A DNA stretch of 64,000 bases from Progne subis subis (taxonomy: Eukaryota; Chordata; Aves; Passeriformes; Hirundinidae), in assembly GCA_022316685.1 (NCBI GenBank), contig JAKJHU010000005.1:18454707-18518706 (forward strand), in the 5' to 3' direction. Position numbers and translations under genes: made by a program. Shown here one piece after another: positions 9,809 through 21,960 of this stretch (positions within the stretch are counted from its first letter, which is position 1; every line of letters begins with the position of its first letter). The notes below the pieces were generated by a model that was not told the DNA's origin, made no database searches, and saw only the letters and a list, made by a program, of their open reading frames with translations.

Positions 9809-12694
9809 GTAAAAACAAACAACAGCACAGAGAAAAAACAGGGAAAGGGTGGAGGGAAATGTCTTTTGAATATTTTTGTATGACTTGGGAAATTGTGAAA
9901 TGCTTAAGGAAACCTCTCCAAAAAATCCTACCATGCTAGGAAATTATGTTACTAAAAATGTTTCTTGGTGTATTCACCACAGAGTAGCATAAATTCAGGG
10001 ATAAATCCTTGCATGAGGTGAAAATTGCTCAGCTGTAGTTGTGAACTCTTTTTCTGTGTAATCTAGTACTTTCATCCAAAGATTTTGTAGTGCTGTGTAA
10101 ACCTTAACTAATTAGGTCTTTCAACACTCCATAGGTCACTAAGAACTGTTTTGCTAAGAAAGGTTAGTAAAGTCAGGTGCAGAAAATTACTGACTTACTG
10201 AAGGTGACAACGCTTCGCAGCGCACAGCTGTAACAGGGTCAGGGCAATCGGGACAATGTGGAATTTCTTTTGCCCGATTGATATAGGTCTGCTTCTTTGT
10301 GCCGTTATTCATCTATTGCAGGGCACCAACTTTGACATTATTTGTCTTAATAATGAACTGTAAAGTCTAGAAGACACTAATGTCAAATAAAATGCATTGG
10401 CATTTTTATTTTCTTAAATTTCAATGTTATTCTCAGAGAATAAGATAGTGGCTTATGCAGTTGATAGCGGAAGATAAGTCAACTCTATATTCAGAGAAAC
10501 TTGATTTTGTGACATCATGACTTCAGAGCTTGGCAGAGATCAAAGAAGTCAGTCATTTACAATTTAAGCAGCACAAAGCAGGCTAGTTTCTTCATTATCT
10601 GTCATAATGAAGCACAGCAGATTGTCCTTTAAAGAGAAGTTAATAATGTAACAGAATGCACCTATGATTTTTGTGGGAAACTGTTTACATAGTCTCCTCA
10701 TAGTACATGAAAACACACACATGAATCAAAATGTGAGAAAATTCAAGGCAGAGCTCCTTGAATTATGTAACAAAAGAAATGCTGTAGTTGTCATGGCTAA
10801 CTGGAACAGTTTGTGTAATTCCACCCCAGGCATATAAACACTAGCACTCCTCATACCCCTGTTCCTTCAAAACAACCCAACCAATGCACTCAAATGATGT
10901 GTTCTGTTCTGATTATGTAGCTATTAGATTGTTTTGAAATCTGATATTTTACTCAGGTTGCTTTAAGGGTCCTTTTGTTTCTTAACAACAAATTCTAGTT
11001 CATAAATTTTCAGATATGATGGTGGTGTAGTACTTGCATACTTATCTTCTAACCTCTTTGTAGAAGAGAATGAAAAGAGGTGGATATCTTGCTAGCATGT
11101 CTGATACTTCAGTATTTTGAGAAAAAAGTGCCTCAACATGATTACTTAGGACTGCAGTGATTTCAAGTTTCTTCAGACATGCCCTCTTTTTCCACACAGA
11201 AATTTTGGGAATTTTGTCCCGAATCCAGTATAGTACAACTTTCTAGGCAGAGTGGTTTTAGTTGGCAAGATATGGTTAATGGTAGGAAAGCTCAAAGGCA
11301 GGCTGTGACACCCCTTGTGTTGGAACTTCAGCCTGTTCTTCTTTCTGTCTTGCTTTACTCTGAACTGTTGTCTACTTCTACTCTGCATGAGTGGTACATT
11401 ATTGGAGCAATGCATGTTTCAGAAAATGCTAACTTTAGTTTAATGAGGGGTGAAATTATTCCTTTTGACTAACACTTACGAGTGGTTGCTGTGATTCTGG
11501 AGAACATGGTGTAAGCAGTAATTTTAAAATTAACATTAAATGAACATTAATTCTATAAAATATTATTTCCTGAAATAAGAGCAGGTTTTGCGTTCATCTA
11601 GGATCTAGGACTAATGAAGCAAGGCTTTTAATCTTTCAGAGCTCTTCTATATATTGATATAGTATTGTAAAATTATTATGACTTAAATGATTGATGTCCT
11701 GCTGGGAAGCATCTTTTTATGAAAGTTCATTTTGTAATATATGGTCTTCATTAATGATTTTATACTGATACAGCCACATATTAAAAAAAAAAAAACACAA
11801 ACATGCAGATAGCTTTCAAACTTATGAAAAATAGGTAATTATTAGATTTCTATTATTTTCTGCTTCATAGAAAATCCTGTTTCTCTCCTTGCACTAGGGT
11901 TGAAGTCAGCCCTATTACAGTATTATCAGTGAGGACTGTAACAAGCAGCAGACTAAAGCTGGATGGTTGAAATAATGACCAACACCAGCCATCCCACCCA
12001 CAACATATATAATATTGCTGCCATAAAGGCATGACAGTCTGACAGTCCATTATTGAATCAGTTCCTGAACTTCTGGTTTTGACTTTGATTTTTTTCTTTC
12101 ATAGTGGTTTTGAAGCTGATTAATGAACAGCTTGGCCATCCATTGTTAAGAATGGGCATGGGAATAGATTCCCTGATCCAGTTCTAATCCATGGACGCAT
12201 GTTTATATAAGTCAAATTTTCCTGCACACTGGTTGGTATTAGCATTATTTCCCACGGTGTTCAAGAGGAAATATGAAAGGTTCTTAAATTATTGTGGGAG
12301 GATGGTAGAAGGTGGGTGTTTGACATGGTGACAGTATTTATTTGCAGGGTAGAGAAACTGAGGCCAAAATGTGGGGAGTTTTGTAGTTTAGTGTTTCTTG
12401 TCAGTCACCTCCTCCCTCTATTTCTGTCCTTCTTGAATAAAACTGTCTCAAGTTGAGAGGTGTCATGATTCGATGGGAAGTGGTTAGGGATAGATTTATC
12501 AATTGTTCATTAAGTCCCATTCATGCCTTAGTAAACGATTGTGCCTGGCTGGAAAAACTGTTTAAAAATACTCACATGGCTGATAAAGATTGTGGCTTTG
12601 TTCTGTATTACAAACAGCCAGAACTTCATAAAAATTCAAAGTGTTTTCACTGATTTGTTTCTTGTTCTTTTCCTTCCCACTCAACTATAATCAG
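9809..12694 (+). other. PTPRK: Intron between FN3-3 and FN3-4
   Basis: This intron of about 2.9 kb is AT-rich with short homopolymers, for example a 12-A run near 11782. The longest open frames in it (for example 11179-11472) show no recognisable domain. I see no RNA gene or clear transposon. Confidence 0.8.
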
Positions 12695-12800
12695 CTCCCA
12701 CTTTACCAGACTATGAAGGAGTCGATGCATCTCTCAATGAAACTGCTACTACAATAACTGTACTCTTGAGACCTGCACAGGCCAAAGGTGCACCTATCAG
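12695..12800 (+). CDS. PTPRK: PTPRK exon: start of fourth FN3 repeat
   Basis: This 106-nt exon lies between an ACTATAATCAG acceptor and an ATCAG|GTAAAA donor. It completes the split alanine codon of the previous exon, then reads [19 protein letters not shown] and ends in the first two bases of a serine codon. It supplies the first strands of the membrane-proximal FN3 repeat. One sequon (NET) is visible. A microsatellite of AAAT, AC and AT units begins within about 25 bases of the donor, an arrangement that can influence donor choice. Confidence 0.95.
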
Positions 12801-12813
12801 GTAAAATAAATAA

Positions 12814-12855
12814 ATAAAAAATATACACACACACACACACACACATATATATATT
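12814..12855. repeat. Compound AT/AC microsatellite behind the donor
   Basis: An (AC)10 array at 12825-12844 follows AAAT-type units and is followed by (AT)n. It begins within about 25 bases of the 5' splice site at 12801. Confidence 0.95.
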
Positions 12856-15424
12856 AAAAATATATATTAAAAAATTAAAATATTTAATTTTCAGTTGAAT
12901 ATTTGTTCTGTCACCATACATAGAGCTGTTCATTTCTGAGTGATATTCATTTAACATCACTATTTTTTTTCTTACCTACACCTACTTTGCCAACAGATGT
13001 GTAATTAAAAAAAATCTGGGTTTGGCAAGGTTTTTTTTAAAAGATAGTCATGACCTGAATCATTCCAACTACCTGACCTGTTTGATATAAAGTCCCCAGA
13101 ACTACCCTCTAGCCATTATAATTTCATTTTGCTTTCTCAGTGTGCCTCTGAAATATGAGGCTGAAAGGTGTTTGTCAGGAGGTAGATTTGAAAATAACAC
13201 TTCCTCTCCAGTGCTTCAAAGTCAGCTACTCTATATAGCAAATGTGTCTGATTGGAAAATTGTAAGCTATGGGGAAATGGGAGAATAATAGTGATGAATA
13301 CAAACTATTTGGCCTTTCTCTTCTGAGAGTGCTTCTTACTAGGAATCATGTAGCAAGCTATTAAATTTTATTTGGCGTGTCCTCTAATCATATTAAAATG
13401 TTTCATTTATGTTAACTTTGAGGGGTCTTTCGCTTTCTGCTCTCTGTTGAGAGATAATTTAATTTTGTTTGCAAAGATTAATCCACATCCTGCTCTTTAC
13501 TTCTACTTGTTAGTGTAAAAATTTTATGATATTATTTGATTCCATTTGTGTTTTACTGATGTGGCTGCATCAGCAATATTCAGGGGCAGGGTTGACTAAT
13601 TGGGGGTTAATTAGCTGCTGAGCATCAGGTTTTCATGCTATTACCCTTGTGACATTTTAGAGAAACATGGGCTAATGCATTTCATTCTGTGTTACATTAA
13701 GTCTGCTACCAAGGCTTGGCTGATGTCAAGTCATGCCCAAGCCCTAAAAGCAGAGGAAAATTAACTGTTTCTTAAGTCTATTTCCATTAAGAGGAATGCA
13801 TGTTTTACATGAATGTTGTGAGGGATGAGTCACATACCTCTATGCATTTTTATGTGCTTATCATATAATCACTCTTATGATTGATATATCAAATTATTTA
13901 TCTATATTCTGTCATAGAAGGTAATCCAGATTAATCCCCTTTACAGGAGATTTTAATGTGTTATATTTAAAATTGTAATCCCACTGATCATTTGTTTCTG
14001 AGTAATTGCCCTGGGGCAAACCTAGGATTTTTGGGGAAGGGGACTGCTTTCAGAACAGGACTTGGATTCTTAAAATAGGGAAATTTTAAAATTAATACCA
14101 TGGAAACCAAACTTGTGTTCTGAAAACATTTTGAAATCTGCAGGTGCTTAAACTTATTTTACTATATGCCTTTGTGGGTGCTTTTAAAGACTTCCAAGTG
14201 TCCTGCTGCTGGCCCTAATGAAAGCTATCCTTGTTTGGGAAATGTGATATCTGTCTTTCATGTAATCCATGCCACATCCTTTCAGTCTTGTGTCTGGCCA
14301 CCTGAGAGAGCTGAGGCAAATTCTTGCCCAGAGCATGTCTGCTGGTCACCACTGGGATCTACTGATGGTGGTGGTGCACATCTTCTTTACAGCAGCTGCT
14401 CCAGGGCACTCCTGTGCTGACAGCAGCAGGCTTCCACCTTCAATCCCACCACACATCTTCAGGGGGTCAATCTTGGCTCCTGGGTTTCTCTCCTGGAGGG
14501 GTGGTTCTTTTGTGAGCTGGTAGCATGATGGGATGTGGCTAGAGAATTACTCACGGGGCTAAAAAATTGCCCAGCCTAGCTCAAGAAGTTCTGATTTCTC
14601 TGCTCTGTACTTGCTGCAGAGTAACTTGCTGCAGAGTAAAACCGCAGCACACCAGCTCACATTTATTCTGTCTGTTTTCCTCACAGCATCCTCAGTTCAA
14701 TGGCATGAGCTCGTCACTGTGGCCTATGCAGATGGCAGAAAAGATCTATGTACTAAATGTTAATAGACAGTATGATAGTGATAGTTTCACAGAATATTAA
14801 TAACTGTTGTGTGACTGTGTTCTCAAAAAGACATACTTCTTTATTCCTTTCGGTCATCTTCCCTCTTCACTTGAGGTAATTTCTAAAACCTAACATCAAG
14901 TTTCTAGCATCAAGAGGCCAAGGAAATAAGTCTTTACCATAACTGGAGACTTGGGCTCTATTCTTGAAATCAACCAGGTGTTTTATTCCTTACTTGGAAT
15001 GAGAAGCATTTTCCAGGGGAATACAGAAGACATGGTGTTATTGCCTTTTCTGAAGTTATTCATATTGCAGTCAGGTACTTTTCAGCAGCTTCTTAATAGG
15101 GAGATAAATGTAGCACACTGAAATTCTGAATTGATTCAATGCATTTTGCTAAACTTTATGATATATTTTAGTGAAGCTTCTCTCCATCCACATTGCAGTT
15201 TTGTTTCCTCTAGAAGCTTGCTTACTGCCATAATGAGTGTTTCTGGGTAGGTGGGGAAAAATGGATCACTGTGACTGCAGCTGTGATGGAGTAGAAGAGA
15301 CACAGATGCCATTCTTTAGCCTGAACCTGAAGGATACATCTGGCTTTTTGAAAAGTTTTGTTTCTACCCAGTCCTGTAATCTCTGGGGCTGTAGATAGTA
15401 ATTTCATTTAATATCAGTTGGTTC

Positions 15425-15429
<5 letters not shown>

Positions 15430-15473
<44 letters not shown>
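15430..15473. repeat. 44-base A run
   Basis: An uninterrupted A run is followed by GGTAAAG and another A-rich stretch. No SINE body or polyadenylation signal is seen directly upstream, so a retroposed tail cannot be claimed. Confidence 0.95.
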
Positions 15474-15475
<2 letters not shown>

Positions 15476-16848
15476 TAAAGAAAAAAAAATAGGAAAAGGA
15501 AAGAAAATTATTCTGGTACTCTTTTGCTTTTACAAATGGACTTATGCTATGATCAGATTTCCATCATAGCCTCCCCATCAGCACAGCCCCTCAGCAAACA
15601 GATGTTCCTTAAGTATCATCCATGTGTGTTATTACCTTAAGACACAGCCTGGCTACCCCAGTTGTCACACTTTAAACATGACTTTAGTCATACCTTCACT
15701 GTCAGGTTTTATTGTGCGATCCCTACCATTCTTTATGGCCTTCTGCAGTTTTAAAACAAAATTACAAACTAGGAGTGCAAAGGGAGAAAAAGCTGGATGG
15801 CTCAGGCTCACTTTGAAGCATGTATTGTTTCACCATCAATCTTGTGGATGAGCTTCCAGTCCATAGAATCAATGGTGCTTCGGTGTTTCATTTGAAGATG
15901 TGATTTGTTGCTGTAGTTTTTCTGAACATTCCTAACGGAGTACCAGAAAAACAATCTTTTGTTTTCAAATTCTACTGCAAATCAGGATTACAAAGAGTGT
16001 ACATCAGAATCAGAGTAAATTTTTAATTATTAAATTTATTTTATTTGATGGTTAAAGTGCTTTTCTTGTACTTCCTTATGAAGAATTTGGTTGTTTTAAT
16101 TTTGCAACAAGATTAATTAAGGTGACCATGACAGGAAGCAACTAAAACAATCATTGTCAATTAGAATTCCAAGAGCTGGCGCTGAAGCTTGGGCTTGTCA
16201 GTCAGTCTGGTGCTTGTCAGAGGAGAGGAAGATGTATCTCCACTAGACACATAGGAAGAAATGTCTAGCAGGTATTTAAAATCTAATCAGAATAGGGCTA
16301 AATTATGAACAACATTCACCACTGCTATATCTCTTTTGAGGCCTGAATTTTTAGGGACGGCTAAAAAGGAAGATCTGTAGTCAGAAAACTCTTTCACTTG
16401 TTTGCAGTTGTCTTGGTGAATAGCAAGGTAATGTACAAGTTTTCTCAATTTAACAATTAAAAAAAAAAAACAAAAAGGAAAAAAAAGAAAGGTTTTGTCA
16501 CCAGAAATTATTTCTTCATGGAAAATTGCAGCTGAGGAGCTCTTCAGCTGCTGTATCTTCAAAATTTCTCTGCTTACCTGGCTGTCTCAGACAACTGTGT
16601 GGCCTTTATGATCCTGATGACTTATGTAGCAGGTTCTGAAATTTTTATTACTCTTCAGAATAGCTCAGAATTTATTTTAGTCATCACGAAGAAGGAATAT
16701 TTTCATCTAAGCTTTCCACTACACTCTCTTTATTTCCTTTTTTTAATCCTTCTTTGTTGTGTGGAAAGACCAGGAAAAAATACCATTGTAGGAATTCCCT
16801 CAGCTTTTGTCACAGAAAAACTCTCTCAATAACTGAATTCTCACCAGC

Positions 16849-16876
16849 ACAAACAAACAAACAAACAAACAAACAA
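16849..16876. repeat. (CAAA)n tract
   Basis: Seven or so CAAA units end in an A run. Confidence 0.9.
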
Positions 16877-17963
16877 AAAACAGAAAACCTAAGATAATTG
16901 AAGCTAGGATTAGTTGTATGTAAAGACACAGGGATAAGCAGAGCACATATTTAAATTTTCACTAATACTTGATATCAAAACATATTTGCAGCCAGTGAGC
17001 ACTCCACTTTGCAAGTTGCAGATTTAGCTTTGACTTGTTTTGCCACGTGTTGCAGCAGGGTGTCCTTTCCGAACATTGTTATGTGCACATGGAGGAACAG
17101 CGCTGCTCTGGAGCCGCTGCGGTGTTTAGTGAATGGGTTTAAACAGATGGTATCACAAAGGGCCCAGAGGTAAATGACTGTATTCCTCCATGTCTTGTTA
17201 GCCTATAGTGCTGCATGAAAAAGAGTGCCAGATCACCTATCTAAAGACAGTAGGCAAATATTTTATATAAATATACTTTGTGAAAATGCATGAAAAAAAA
17301 ATAAAATAAAGCTTTGTTTGAGACTTAAAACAGTTTGTTATTTGCTGTTTTTTCTATTGTGTAAGTGTGGATGACTACAATATGCATATCTATGTCTTAG
17401 TTTTCACATATTGTAGCTTTTCATAGGTAGTGGTTCAAAAAGCATTTTTGGAATATATTTTATATAAATTAATTTATTTGAAAGTCTTTCAGAACCTGCG
17501 GATTTTATTGTGGTCTCATGCTTAAAATTTTGCCATACCTCTTATATCCCACTCAAAAATTATAGTGTTGTTTTAAAGAATGCCATAAAAAGAGGCTTTT
17601 AACTAGTTTGATTCTCATGCCCTTCATCTTTGTTTTTTTGCTTTAGTCTCCAAAGAGACTTGATCCTTAAGAAGGAGATATGCCTTAAAATGAAGATACT
17701 CCATTTATCCCTTATTCTAGAAAAAGGAGGGGGTAAGAGGGGTTGATTTGGTAACTGTGGTGCATCTCATTTTCGGAGCTGTGTGACAAACCAGGCTGTT
17801 CCAGGGGACCGTTGCCTCTGTCACGTGCAGACATTGCAATGTCCTTCCTCTGTCCCTGCTGGCTTTCTCCTTTGAAGCTCCCAGGGTGTCACAGACAAGT
17901 TTCCTGCTCTTCTGACACTTCTGAGAGCAGAATTAGTGTCTGTCCCAGACCACTGGCAGCTGA

Positions 17964-18009
17964 TGAGAGAAGACTGAGAGACTGAGAGATGAGAGAGACT
18001 GAGAGAACT
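17964..18009. repeat. ACTGAGAG-type short tandem repeat
   Basis: Imperfect units of GAGAGACT/ACTGAGAG are repeated about five times. The strand is purine-rich. Confidence 0.8.
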
Positions 18010-18909
18010 CAGGCAGCAGAGATGTGGTGTTTGTGTCCCAGAGCTCTCCAGTTGATTGTCTGCCCAGTTCTGAAACTGTTTTTACCCTGCTTGGGTCCAG
18101 GGCCAGGTCAGGGAAGGAATGGATGCCAGTAGTCATTTCTTAGCTTGGGGCATTATAAATAAAAAAAATTAAAATATTTTTCATCCTGTCAAGTTTTTTA
18201 AATATCAATGCTTTTAGGGATTTTTGCTAGTATATTTATTTTGAAGCATAAAGAAGTATGCTGGATATACAGGAGTTTCGTGCAAGTGATTTGTTGGTAC
18301 AGTCCCCATTAACTGCAGATGGTTAATACATAGAATTTACCACAGAAGGTGATGTATAACTGAGCTCAGTTCATGGTCAGTTTATGAGAAATAGATATCC
18401 TGAGGCATAGCTTTATTTTTTCTTTTTACTTTCATCTTCCTACCTGGACTTTCAAAACTGACATGAATTCGTATATCCTTCTTGGGTGCATAGAAATAGA
18501 AGAAAGAGGCATTCCTGCTTAATTTTTACATGCTAGGAAAGAGGGATGCTAACATTTTCTTTCAGCTTGAGAAAGACATGAAACTAATTTCCCATTTTAT
18601 TTCTTCTCTTCTTTCTTCCATTCCCCAGTATCATACTTCATCTCTGCCACTGCAGTTATTGGGTTTTCTGGGCAGCAGTAGCACAGAAAATTGACAAAAT
18701 AATTTAATGCTGCCCCATAAGTTCTGAAAGGAGGAGGACTGTCTTTGCCTTTCAGAGTCCTTGCAGCAATGCAGTGACACACTTGGTTCAATTTTACCTT
18801 TTAGGATTAGAAAGCTTTATAACAAACCTGAGACAGACAAGTCTGCCAGTTTATTTCAAAAGATTCAAGTTTCCTGTTTGTTTGCCTTAAAACCCCTAAA
18901 CCTCTGTTC

Positions 18910-18933
18910 TTTTTTTTTTTTTTTTTTTTTTTT
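18910..18933. repeat. 24-base T run
   Basis: A pure T homopolymer within the intron preceding the fourth FN3 exon. Confidence 0.95.
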
Positions 18934-19746
18934 CTCCTTATAAAATGAAGGATTGCCTTCTGCTCTCTCTACATAAATTCTGTACTTCTGAAAAGCAGAG
19001 GAAGCTGATAATGAGTTGGTAACATCCTGCAGTTAGGTAGGAGAAAGAAGAATTATAATTACCTGTTCTATTCTGAGCAGGTGATTTTGAAAAGTGACCA
19101 AGCCATAATCCATTTTAACAGAGGTATTGGGAGGTTGAGATGGTGTTTTGATGGGCTGAATACTCTCTGCTCCAGCAATTCATAACATTTTATCATTGAC
19201 AACTGTAAAGGAATGAGGCAGTCTATTTCAGTGGAATGGGCAGATTTCTGTCCATCTGTGCTTGTATTACAGCATGTCACTTGTACTTTAGATCTGCATA
19301 GCTCTGAGACAAGATAGAAGCCGCAGCAAGGTCAAGAGGTGGAGAGGCCTGTCAGCACATTGTCTCTAATGATATGACAACTGCAAATTGGTGCTTCAAG
19401 CACAGCCTGGAGGCAGTCATTATGTTGGGTCTTGAAGCTCAACTTTCTCTAATACTGTTTCAAAGGAAAATAGTAACTTCAGATTGCTTCTGATCAGCCA
19501 AGAGTTTAATCTGTTGTAGTTTAACACAGTTGTTCCTGTGTTTCTTCAAAAGAAAAAAGGTTTAAAAGAAAGTAATAGTAAGAGGTCATGTATGGATTTG
19601 TATTGATGTTTTTCATTAGGAAAAAAAAAAAAAAAGGATGCTTCTTCTTTCCAACAGCTGAAATAAATAGCTTTGCTATATTCTCAGCCTTTGTTTCTTC
19701 TCTGCATCCATCTTCTGTCTTGTCCTTTTTTCCTGTGTCTCACCAG

Positions 19747-20020
19747 TGCCTACCAGATTGTTGTTGAAGAGCTGCACCCACACCGAACAAAGCGAGAAAC
19801 TGGTGCCATGGAGTGCTACCAGATCCCTGTCACCTATCAGACTGCTCTTAATGGAGGGTCACCATATTACTTTGCTGCTCAGCTGCCCCCAGGAAACCTG
19901 CCAGAGCCAGCCCCCTTTACCGTGGGTGACAACAGGACGTACCAAGGTTTCTGGAACCCGCCGCTGGCTCCTCGGAAAGGCTACAACATCTATTTCCAGG
20001 CCATGAGCAGCGTCGAGAAG
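19747..20020 (+). CDS. PTPRK: PTPRK exon: fourth FN3 repeat with furin site
   Basis: This 274-nt exon has a strong acceptor (pyrimidine tract, then CACCAG) and a non-canonical GC donor, GAGAAG|GCAAGT. The first base completes a serine codon, followed by AYQIVVEELHPHRTKRETG. RTKR (19784-19795) is the proprotein-convertase site at which PTPRK precursors are known to be cut into two non-covalently associated subunits. The rest reads through CYQIPVTYQ, the segment YYFAAQLPPGNLPEPAPFTV, the sequon NRT and a C-terminal YNIYFQAMSSVEK. Without splicing the frame runs on to 20203 with an unrelated tail. Joining at GAGAAG gives VEK|ETKTQC, which matches the family. Confidence 0.95.
19784..19795 (+). 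other. PTPRK: Furin-type cleavage site codons (RTKR)
   Basis: CGA-ACA-AAG-CGA encodes Arg-Thr-Lys-Arg, fitting the R-X-K/R-R rule. It lies in the fourth FN3 repeat, as in mammalian PTPRK. Cleavage there in the secretory pathway yields an extracellular E-subunit and a membrane-bound P-subunit (established for the family). Confidence 0.85.
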
Positions 20021-21034
20021 GCAAGTGCTGACAACACCTTTCTCCTGGAAGGAGACAAAGACATGCCTGTGGTGACAGTTAGGACTGTCGGAGCTGGACG
20101 TGGGAGGTGTTGGCGATGGCATCCCCTGCGTGCTGTGACAGCGTGGCAGTGCGCCATTCACATTTCACATCAGCCTCGATTCATAGTAGCTGCTGCTAGG
20201 TGACAGTTTAATGCATCTCACAGTAATTGTCTGAGGGAAGTAATTTCAGGACTGTGACTCTGTCTCCTTGGTAAATAACATCCACAGTACTTTCCCCAGT
20301 TCTCAGTACCTGCTCTCTTCAGAAGATTAAATTACTGCAGGATAATGAGAATGTGGGCTGCTCATGGGCTAGTAAAACGTTGCAAACTTTTTAAGACTTT
20401 CACACTGGATATTAAATAAAAAGTAAAAATTTTCTTGAGCAAAAGTAACCCCTGGCCCACCATGAGTTTGAGAGTCTTTCTGATAAGATATACATCAGGC
20501 TTGCAGCACTGCTGTGCAGTAGAATTGTGGCTATCCTTCACCTTCATTACCTCCTTGGTGTTTTTTTTTTAACTCTGCTGCTGAGTACTGCTAGTGGCTT
20601 TGTATGCATATGGAAGAAGGAAAGGTGTCAGGGAGAGACCTTCTGAGGTTCCAGGTGCAAAGAACAACTGTGGCTCTGCAAGCCCCAGGCTGTTGCTCTC
20701 AAATGGTTTTTCCTCTCGTAAATGAAAAATGAGGGAGAGGAAAAGGATTGGTGAGAATGGAAAATATGGTAGACAGGGAAACTTTAGATATTTAAAATTT
20801 AATATTATATATTTGGATATATAGTTTAGCAAACGGCAATGTCTGCGCAGTTCAGGCAGGAAGCAGAAAGGACAACTAGACTGATAATCACTGATATCCA
20901 CCAGAACCATTGGAAAGGAGCAGAAGCAGTGTTTGCCCTTCCTTATGCTTGGGTCTCTCTGGTGACTAAACAAATCCTTGCTAACAGGCAGCCTGGCCTT
21001 GGAGTCTTCTGAAGAAAAACTCAACCTTTAACTA

Positions 21035-21664
21035 TGTCCTGGTTTAGGGCAAATTTGGAGGAAATTTCCAAAGGAGTCCCTCTAGAAAGCAGATTCAAGC
21101 GGCCCCTCCCCCAGCTGGGTTGGGAAAAGATTTCCTTGAGAAAAGTGGAAAAAACCTGTTTATTTAACAAGTATTCACAAGCATAAAAAATTAACAATAT
21201 TAAACAATAAAACTTCTTGCTGTTCTGAAGTGATGACCAATTCAGAAAGTCCTTGTTGTGGGGTGTAGCTCGGCTCACTCAGTCTCTTATCAGTCCCTCC
21301 AGCGCTGGAAAATGCCATCCCAGGCCGGTGGGCCACAGGTGTGAGCTCCCGGTGCTCTTCTGGGTTTTTTGGTCCAAAGCAGGGCTGATCAGTTCCAAGA
21401 AAAAGAAAAGCCACAGTCTGGGGAACTTCTCTGCTTCAGCTAGCTAAAAACTAACCAAAAGCAAAGGAGTGCTGTCTCCCGCTGTCCGTGCTGCAGACGA
21501 CACAGTCCGTGAGAGGGAACGCGGAGGAGGGAGTGCAGTCTCCGCAAACAAACTGAGCGCTTCTGCTAACCCAAATTCGCTCTCAGAACCAGTCTGCAAG
21601 GTGCAGAGCTCAATAGCCAGCATGAACAGAACAGACAACTGGGGATACAAGCATCATAAAGTCA
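21035..21664. mobile_element. LTR-like element, third family
   Basis: About 630 bp begin TGTCCTGGTTTAGGGC, an end I associate with songbird LTRs, and can be closed at AAAGTCA, giving TG...CA termini. A GC-richer, CpG-containing block (about 21470-21560) lies toward the right side. On the minus strand an AATAAA sits about 120 bases from the left end, which would suit a minus-strand LTR, but a + strand AATAAA is also present, so the strand is left open. No convincing duplication flanks it. Confidence 0.5.
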
Positions 21665-21940
21665 CCCTAGGAGAACCTATGATTACAAAAATTGGATATG
21701 CATCAAGTCAGAATGGGTACAAAGGTGTTTGAAAACTGGAATTTATTTTTTTTTTTCTGATTCAGTAGACCATTCCCACTTTTGAGTTCTTATTTAAAGA
21801 CCTGTATGAAGTGAACAAACCAAAATAAAAAGTGACTGCTAGGCACCCATCCATATTTCCCTCACTTGCTAAAAATAATTCCCTTTGTTTTTGTGGATTT
21901 CCAGTAGACTGCATTGTAAGGAAATTTGTTTCATTCCCGG

Positions 21941-21960
21941 AGGGGGGAGGGGGGGGGTGG
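21941..21960 (+). repeat. G-rich run (G6, G9)
   Basis: A G6-A-G9-T-GG tract on the gene's sense strand is a candidate for G-quadruplex formation in the nascent transcript. Confidence 0.85.

Larger units (their letters stand above)
12801..19746 (+). other. PTPRK: Intron within the fourth FN3 repeat
   Basis: This intron of about 6.9 kb contains the AC/AT microsatellite at its 5' edge, a 44-A run at 15430-15473, a (CAAA)n tract at 16849-16876, an ACTGAGAG-type tandem at 17964-18009 and a 24-T run at 18910-18933. Moderately GC-richer blocks at about 14165-14540 and 17760-18130 hold short open frames, but I recognise neither a domain nor a repeat family in them. Confidence 0.8.

Noticed and set aside
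9809..9939. Coding continuation of the FN3-3 exon
   Set aside because: The strong GTAAAA donor and exact phase and family match to 12695 show this is intron read-through.
15430..15473. Poly(A) tail of a processed pseudogene or SINE
   Set aside because: No polyadenylation signal, recognisable body or target duplication was seen next to the run.
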